From: Alisma plantago-aquatica
Lineage: Eukaryota > Streptophyta > Magnoliopsida > Alismatales > Alismataceae
Reading direction: 5' to 3'
NCBI GenBank assembly: GCA_963693085.1
Contig: OY856412.1
Span: forward strand, 349,406,457-349,470,456
DNA length: 64,000 nucleotides
The notes beneath the pieces are model-generated. The model saw nothing but the letters and a program-made list of their open reading frames with translations. It was not told the DNA's origin and searched no databases. Shown here one piece after another: positions 56,912 through 64,000 of this stretch; the first letter of the stretch is position 1, and the number at the start of each line of letters is the position of its first letter. Position numbers and translations under genes: made by a program.

Positions 56912-59900
56912 TGAAACACCCCAACTCAAACAAAATTCAATTGCATACTAACCAACGGATTAATAAAAACTACGAAAAATTAAAACCGATTTACAACAAG
57001 CACCATAGAATGAGGCATATTACATATGAGCCAACACTTTCTTTTTATAACATATAGAATCAAGGTGCTACAACATATTTTCTCATCTTGTTACATGAAA
57101 TAACAATTTGACATGCTTATTTATTACATCATGGTATAGAAGACAAAAACCACATATCGATCATCTTATCAGAAACATCGAAAACTCTCCCGAAGACCTG
57201 AGTGTACATGGATGACACATAGGACTCTACTACTAGATACTATATATTCCACCGGGTATGATACCTCTGCATATCATTCTCATCCACATGATCTTTATCT
57301 CGCCAAGCATGTCCACCCAAAAAGGTTATTAACCAACGGGGTGAGATGCACAGTCCCAGCAAGAAACATAACCCTCTACCAACTTTATTATTATCATAGA
57401 TAACTGAGCAGATAGATCCATCTAAACAACAGGTAATAACTAACCAATTATGCAAGAAGGAATATGAAGAACATGTATATGAAAATTTATACAAAGATCA
57501 TATAAGGACATTACAAGGCCTCATCCAATGTTTCATATTTGTCCTAGGAAAGATATACTACACGGATGGATTACAAATTATTATGTCCTGAGGAAGCTAG
57601 CCGTACCTATCAAATTGAACCTTCGGTTGCAAAACCCAAAGCCGGTGCCATACAAGATCAATGGAAGAGTCAGACTCTATGACCTCAGCCTCATCGTGGT
57701 TAGTGCATGATATCCAAAGTTGGACCACAGTCTCTTGCTTAAGTTACCTCAGTCATAGGGTCAACTCCCGCATGCTTCCCTTTCCTCTAGCCCACCTTGG
57801 TACAGGTCACGACGCTAGTATACATTGAGCCACGAGCCTGTTCACTGTGCTCCTGAGCCATGAATGCATTCATACTCCATCATACTGAGCCATGGGCCTG
57901 TTCACCATGCTCTTATACACATCCTGAGTCTACAACCAAAGTTGCACTCTATCCCTCCTATTTTCGGCTAGGAGAAACCCCACATATTCAACAATTAACC
58001 CGTAGGAGAACCTGTTTCACCATCACCAACTCCTGACGATGATGGATCTATGGCCAGGGAAAACTACATGAAAGGTTCATCTATAATTAATTAATACATT
58101 TTAAGTGGATTGATTGGTGCAACCAAGTTATATTAAGAAAACAATAAATAAGAGATAAGGACATGTAAACAACATTAGATTCCACTATTTTGTGTCACAC
58201 TGTTACTACCATTCTCAATGCCATCAACATCATCATATTGCCATGGGATATCAATCCCTCATTTCATTGCATAGAGCCACTACCTCTCACAAGGCTTCAT
58301 CATCATACCTCATCATGGGATAGCAATCCCTCATATCACAACTAGAGGATAACACCTCAATCAGGCACTCATCCTTTATCAGGTCACAAGACCTATCACA
58401 TCATACTAGTGATACATGTTATCTTATTAACAAGGGACATTATCATTACCCAGATATTTCACATATACCAAGTGCCACACAAAGCACACATTCATAAAAC
58501 CATCATAGCTCTTACCTGGCTATGAATTTGATTGATAATACATGCATGGTTAGAATGTATAGCAAAAGAGATAACTTGGTCACCAAAGACAAATCATTAA
58601 AAAACATATCATGATTAACACATCATTAAGTTAAGGTTTATAGGACTGGAACAACATCCATTATTATGAACACATGGAGCATAATGTTTTAGATAGTATA
58701 TTAAACAATACACATTACTGTTACCATAACATGGGTATCCCATCATACCCTACATCTCGTGCCACCATGCATGCCATCCCTAAGGATTCATCTTTAAGGA
58801 TCATACAACCATGATCTACCATCAACCTTCATCAAAGGTTCACCTATCATCAATCATACCTCATCATCGTGATCAAAGATATGGGCCCAAGGTAATAAGA
58901 TAAACATACTAACATCTAGGGCTCAAGATAACACTTAGGGTTATCGAATTAGGGCACAACCCTCACTAAAGGTGTCGCCTACCCTCACCAAAACTAGGCA
59001 GCGGCCAAACAAACCCTCACTAAAAGTCGGTATCAGCAACAAAGCTTCAACACCACAAACCAAGGTGATATCATACAAGATGCATATCGGGTAAGACCCA
59101 CAAACTCTTCCTATGCTTGGTGTGGGGCAAAAGCATGTCGTGAAAAGAAGCCACCAAGGTCATATCGTTCAAACACACCTCAGCCCATCCTGGTCAAGGG
59201 ACCATCTTCTAGGATATCAGGCAACTAATGTATCTAACACATCTCACTTCATACCGGGTTAGGCAACCTTGTAATCATGTCGGCCAAGAACCACATAATC
59301 TTATAACAACTAAGGTATTCTCGAGGTCAATCCTAGCATGGTCAACTCCCTTTTACCTCATCTATGATCATTATTAACATGTACTATTTAAGCCAATAAA
59401 CTTCTAACCCTAGGCTGCATACTTACATAGGGATGACTATATGGATCTCATATATAATACCATACCATCAAAGCTCTCAACATGCATCATCTAAACACCA
59501 TATCGCTCGAACTCAAAGACCTACCCGCCTAAACCTCTCTATGTGTCGGGTAACCAACTGAAAGGAAGCATGTATCGTGTGAGAGCATATCGGCCAAGGT
59601 ATCATATATTCATATAGGGTATCGACCAAGCACTAACCCCTAGTATCGCCCAAGCCATCATGTACACAATCATGCTCATATTGGGATGGGGCTAATGATA
59701 TCAGGCATGCCAACAACCTGCATGTTATGACCGAATCTGAGCTTAATTGGGAAACTAGGGTTTACCTGGATGATTACTTGCTTTATTGGATTGATCATTG
59801 CTTAAACATGAATAATTTTGATATCTCAATCATGATATGTTAAACCTAATGAGAACCCCAAGTATGCTATCACTTTGTATAATTAGGGTTTGAGAAAAGA

Positions 59901-59940
59901 TAACCCTAGTTGGCTGAAATTAGGGTTTTCACCAAATAGG
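56912..59940 (-). mobile_element. Diverged relative of the giant LTR
   Basis: The minus-strand end (56912, GGGGTGTTTCA) is followed leftward-to-rightward by blocks shared with giant LTR copy 2 in the same order: AACGGATTA..AAAAATTAAAA (56960), GATGACACATAGGACT (57212), GTCCACCC..GGGGTGAG (57310-57345), ACCATGGGCCTGTTC-type repeats, CATAGCTC.TACCTGGCTATG (58500), and AGGGTTT words near 59880. Similarity is low enough that it is a separate subfamily. The splice-acceptor-like AG of copies 1-3 reads GG here. The right border is not resolved, so I cannot confirm a target duplication. Confidence 0.6.
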
Positions 59941-60317
59941 CTCATGTTGGGGAGGAATGAGAGAGGTATGAAAAGTAGAATGAAAATGGTAGTTTAAGGA
60001 TAGGATGGCACGGTCGTGGCTGCTAGCTTGGCCCTTCTGGGGCATTTACTCTTCAATTGACATTTCTATAGAATTTTGGATAGTAGTGCACTGTTCGATT
60101 TTTAGTTATTTATTAGTAACTTAGAATGATTTAAAATTTTAACTAAAACTTTTTAACTCAATTATACACAACATACTAAATTCTCATACTTTTTGAGAAG
60201 TTTTGATCTCTGAAATACCCGAATTACAGTAACTTTTTATGATAAAAACATCTGCTTAAATAAGAAAAAGTTTAGTGAGGGGTCAATGTGCAATTGAACC
60301 AAGCAACTCAATTTCTC

Positions 60318-60323
60318 TATATA
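60318..60323 (+). promoter_or_regulatory. TATA box of the right-edge LTR
   Basis: CTCTATATAGTC sits about 155 bp upstream of the donor-like site, with CT-rich sequence before it and a plausible untranslated first exon after it. Confidence 0.5.
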
Positions 60324-60472
60324 GTCAACCTAACACACTAGTATCTCTCATAATTCGTGATTCAATCTAGAGAAATGAAATCCTAGAGAGAGATGGAGAG
60401 TTAGGGTTTGTGAGGAGAAAGTGGTGGAATTGTTGATTTAGGGTTTCTCTATCTGAGATATGATGAAATTAA

Positions 60473-62506
60473 GTAAGTTTAGCTTCTTTGCATATCCTCT
60501 CATGGTGAATCTTCTCTTACATGTCAAGATTCTATCCCTACTCTGATTTGATCTGAAATGGTATCAAAACTTCCCATTTTCTCATACTTTTTTCATAATC
60601 CCTCATTTTTAGGGTTTTCGAGTTGAAAGGGAGAAGAAAGTGGCGATTTGCTAGGGTTTTGATAGGGATTCGAGATTTTTAGATATGGGATACGTTTTTA
60701 AGCTGTTTCACAGCTTAGGTGAGTGGGTAAAAGAATATTTCAGTCAATTGTACTCAATTAGATGATTTTATTTGATATTCTCAATTTCTACCTAGATGAC
60801 AATAAATGAAAAGAATTAAATTTTAATTCAGTTTATGGTATACTTCAAACCATGTTCTAACTATGATCTAAAATTGTTTATATGATGACATGGATATAGA
60901 TATCCATGTATCTTGAATAATAGAAAATTTAGAAGTTCATTGAGAATCTTCTGAAGATCTGAATTATTAAGTTATTCGGGGTGCTTGAACAACATTATAG
61001 CTGAAATTCAGATTTAAGCTTAATTGATCTTACTTAACTTCCTAGTGCATTTAAATCTACATGTTTGATCTCTTTCAGTTGATATATAGATAATAGAGTT
61101 TCTGATTTTCACAATACATGTCCAGTGAATAGCAAGTAATCAAGGATGGAAAACCAATCTAGTATGCTTTTGGAAGTGTACATATCTAATTTAGTAGTAA
61201 ATGGCCGATTGAAATGATTCATGCGATATTGTGGATTTTTAGCTGAATATTATCCTATATGCATGTATGCTTCTTATGAGATTCAGATTCTCTAATTCAA
61301 ATACTTGTCATGAAATGGGTAAGTTATTATGTTATTGTGAGTGGAGAGATATGACATGCCCTAGATAGGGATGTTATTGATGCCATGCATATATGTGTGA
61401 AATGTTGAATGAGAATACTTGTTTAGTAGACATGATATATGTTTGAATACATGAGAAATTCTATATGTGCACGAGTAAGGAGAAACCCTAAGAAAAGGTT
61501 AAACAATATGTTAAGCATTTAGTTCAGTATTATCAGTGAATTCAGTTCAGTAGTCTAAGTAGTCAGTAAGATATAGAGTTAAAAGAAATCAGTCTAAGAG
61601 AAAGATATAATCAAAGTTATAGTAGTAATAGGTGCCATGAACACTGTAGATTCCCTACAGATGTCTGCACTGTAGGGAGGAAACGATCCACCCTGGTAGA
61701 GACCAGTATATGGGGATCGGAACGCACCCACAGAGCGTGCGGGGAGACGAATCCCTTGAGGAAGTCTCCTAACAGATGATAGGTTACCCAACATGAACCG
61801 AAGATCCTAGTGGTAACCTAGAGGTAGCCAAAGAGCGTACCAAGATGAGGCCAATAGAGCATATAAGACCCTCCACCTGTGTACTCAGCCTAGAAGGAGA
61901 GGTCCACTTAAAGGCCAGCTATTTAGCTGCCTTAGTCAGACATGACGGTTCGAGTCAAGCATACCTGGATTCAGTTCTAGGCTTAGCTTCCTGGGTTTTA
62001 AGATAAGTCTTGTATGGTGAGATCATAGTTCACTACGAGTCTTCATATGTAGAGTACACTTCATATGATCAGGGCATAAGTTAAAATATGATAATATAAG
62101 TTTAAAGAGTTTCTTATAATTAAATTAGTAAAGAAAGATTATAGTACAGTTTCATAACAATTGTTGTTTAAATGTAATATTAGCATTCCCTATTATTTAA
62201 TTGTATTATTCTAGATCTGCTCAGTACAGTAATTCCTGTATTTTATTAAACTTTCAAGTTAAAGTTAATGAAAGATCAGAAATAAAATAGTTCGTATTAT
62301 GTTTCTCTACTTGTTTATTTCTAATGATGAAGGTTTCAATCTATTTGTAAATTTATGAATACCTAGTCTTTTAATATGAACTACTATCTTTTTATTATTT
62401 TAGTTATTCAAGAAAGATAAATGTTTAATTCAGTGCTTTGGACTGTATTATTGTTTTACTCATTCACTGAGCGAGTAGGCTCACCCCTCTACTCACAAAT
62501 TTTTAG
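60473..62506 (+). other. Candidate leader intron in the right-edge LTR
   Basis: ATTAA|GTAAGT (a perfect extended plant donor) and ACAAATTTTTAG| delimit 2034 bp. The remaining 424 bp to the LTR end would form exon 2. Same layout as in the giant LTRs but different sequence. Confidence 0.4.
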
Positions 62507-62933
62507 GGTAACCGTGTGGAATGAAGATATCCTTGCATCAGAGTAGATCTGCCACAAGAGTTAAGTTTCAGAATAGTTAAGTTCCATCGGTCCTTGTCAC
62601 TCTAGGTCCTTGTAAAGAAATAAGAGAGAGTTGTAAATGATGATGTATAACATTAATCCTCTTTTAACAATATATGCCAATTAGCAAGTCTTATGTGCAT
62701 AAAAGTATGAGAAAAATTATGAATGTTTATATTTGCATTTTTACTGTTGAAATTAGATTAGAGAAATCAATGTTTAAATTTCCTTGTAACGTTAGTGTAT
62801 GTGGTTGAATGTGAGAAACAAAGTGAAGAAGAAGAAAAAAAAAGTTAAGGGTGATCTTTTTTTTACTCTTAATCCTCAATTTATGCCCTAATCTCATGAT
62901 TAATGGAAATTGTGAGATCTGGGTGTAACAACT

Positions 62934-62945
62934 TGGTATCAGAGC
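62934..62945 (+). other. Primer binding site of the right-edge element
   Basis: TGGTATCAGAGC is an exact match to the common plant initiator tRNA-Met primer site. Confidence 0.93.
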
Positions 62946-64000
62946 TTAGGATGAGTTGTCAGGGGCCATTAAGTTAGTAAGTTAGAGTCATAAGTGTGGC
63001 AGATAGGACATGTTATAATGATTGCTCTGGGAAGTCTGGGTGTTTGGATGCCCTGGCCTGATATCTGAATACTTAGATTGACTAGTATCAAGCTACTCTG
63101 TCTATTCTTCTCTGGGTGCCCTGGCCAGGTATGCAGAGGAAGGATAGGATAGAGAGAAACCCTAGAAATCTTAGGGGTTAAGAGACCAACAAGTAATGAA
63201 GGAGTATGAGATTAAACATAGAATGTAATCTAACTCTTGATTTATGTTGATTCTTTGATTGGAGATCAATAGAAATGCTCTTATATCTATGAATTTAGAT
63301 TATCAGTTTGTAGAATATATATGGTTCTTTGATATTGTTGTGTAGCATGAAGTGATTCATTTATTATTTATATTCTTTGTATCAAGTAGACCAGAAGTTA
63401 TGTTTAAATGAATTTTCCCTAAGTGGATATTCTTTCCACATGTTTAAGATATATAGAAGTTAGTTAATCCTGAGTAGCTTTTGGATTCAGGACTGCAAGT
63501 TTGGCCTAGTCCGGCTGGCAGGATGCATTACTGGGATCTAATGACTCCTATTGAAAATACAATAAGAGTAGATTCTAAATAAATTAGACCCACATCATAA
63601 TGAGAATGTACATACACTAAGATGTTGCAATATAGGGGAAAGATTAGAATAGCTAAGAATCAGTTAGAACTGATATCTGAGATCCAACTTTGGGGTCTCA
63701 TATGAGAAACCCTTAATTGGGAATAAAGGAACACAACATAAGGTTTAGATTAAGTTTAATGATTAGTATTATATGAACTCTAAATATGAAATATGGAAAA
63801 GATATGTGAAAAGTACGTAAGGTTCAAGATAGTAAGAATCAATCATGAGAAATGGATCATATAATCGAGTATAATTCTTTTATGTACTCTAAAACAAAGG
63901 AAAAATAAAGAAAAGAGTTGAGTATACAATAAGTACATAGAAGTGAAGAGTCTTCAGAAGAATTAAAGTAAAGAGAATTAGATGAACTTGTAAATCATAA
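62946..64000 (+). other. Untranslated leader of the right-edge element
   Basis: Non-coding AT-rich sequence follows the primer site, and no gag frame has begun by the window end. A leader of about 1 kb or more is usual for chromovirus-type Gypsy elements. Whether the element is intact cannot be seen here. Confidence 0.6.

Larger units (their letters stand above)
59944..62930 (+). mobile_element. LTR of a Gypsy-type element running off the right edge
   Basis: It ends GGGTGTAACA at 62930, three bases before a primer site. TGTTGGGG at 59944 is a possible start, but the true start is not proven. It contains a TATA box (60318-60323), a telo-box GATTTAGGGTTTC (60436 region), a donor-like GTAAGT (60473), and CTCACCCCTCTACTCAC..TTTTTAG (62480-62506), the same terminal arrangement as the giant LTRs. 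Probably Tekay/Del-like on LTR style and primer site; no pol is in view. Confidence 0.6.

Noticed and set aside
61594..61794. Minus-strand 66-codon frame
   Set aside because: Antisense inside a non-coding LTR, with no recognisable motif.

Overview
The window is nuclear DNA of a flowering plant: AT-rich, with almost no intact genes and dense nested transposons. The plant origin rests on a Cassandra TRIM element (5S-rRNA-like LTRs), Athila- and Sirevirus-type retroelements, a CACTA transposase with plant domain order, Tourist-like MITEs and one plant-specific GTD-binding (myosin-binding/FLOURY1-like) reading frame. I cannot name the species.

Layout. 1-3075: minus-strand Sirevirus-like Copia, cut by the window edge. 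3076-14160: decayed plus-strand CACTA element, split by a 5946-bp solo LTR (5813-11758, TSD AAATG). 14200-15225: two copies of one MITE head-to-head, bounded by (TA)n/(GA)n tracts. 15240-17762: the only low-copy-looking stretch, with a PIF/Tourist-like MITE and the 5'-truncated GTD-binding gene. 17755-17905: a duplicated filler-like scar. 17908-24367: an internally deleted Athila-like element (minus). 24441-26445: Copia LTR plus start of gag, truncated. 26445-28985: a third Athila-like fragment. 29940-55507: a second CACTA remnant holding a full Athila-type element (30053-54729, TSD GTTAT). That element was itself hit by a complete Cassandra (32038-32871, TSD ATTAT) and by two more solo LTRs of the giant family (32895-38826, TSD TATAT; 41194-46389, TSD ATAGC). 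56912-59940: a diverged relative of the giant LTR. About 59944-62930: another LTR, followed by a tRNA-Met-type primer site, whose element runs off the right edge.

Nested insertions with duplicated target sites give a clear order: CACTA first, Athila into it, then Cassandra and the giant LTRs into Athila. Coding regions carry frameshifts and stops. Several lost residues fit G-to-A or C-to-T change, as expected of old methylated DNA.

Most interesting. (1) The giant LTRs look as if they carry a 3.8-4.5 kb leader intron: a short exon after the TATA box, a GTAAG donor, and a TTTTTAG acceptor before the last ~450 bp. The unrelated right-edge LTR has the same layout. (2) Each transposon family carries its own short CpG-containing palindrome, repeated many times in its LTR. 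In both Athila elements the word also occurs in the spacer after pol. This resembles the family-specific dispersed motifs recognised by VANC anti-silencing proteins in Arabidopsis VANDAL elements. (3) The giant LTRs are rich in telo-box motifs (AAACCCTAA).
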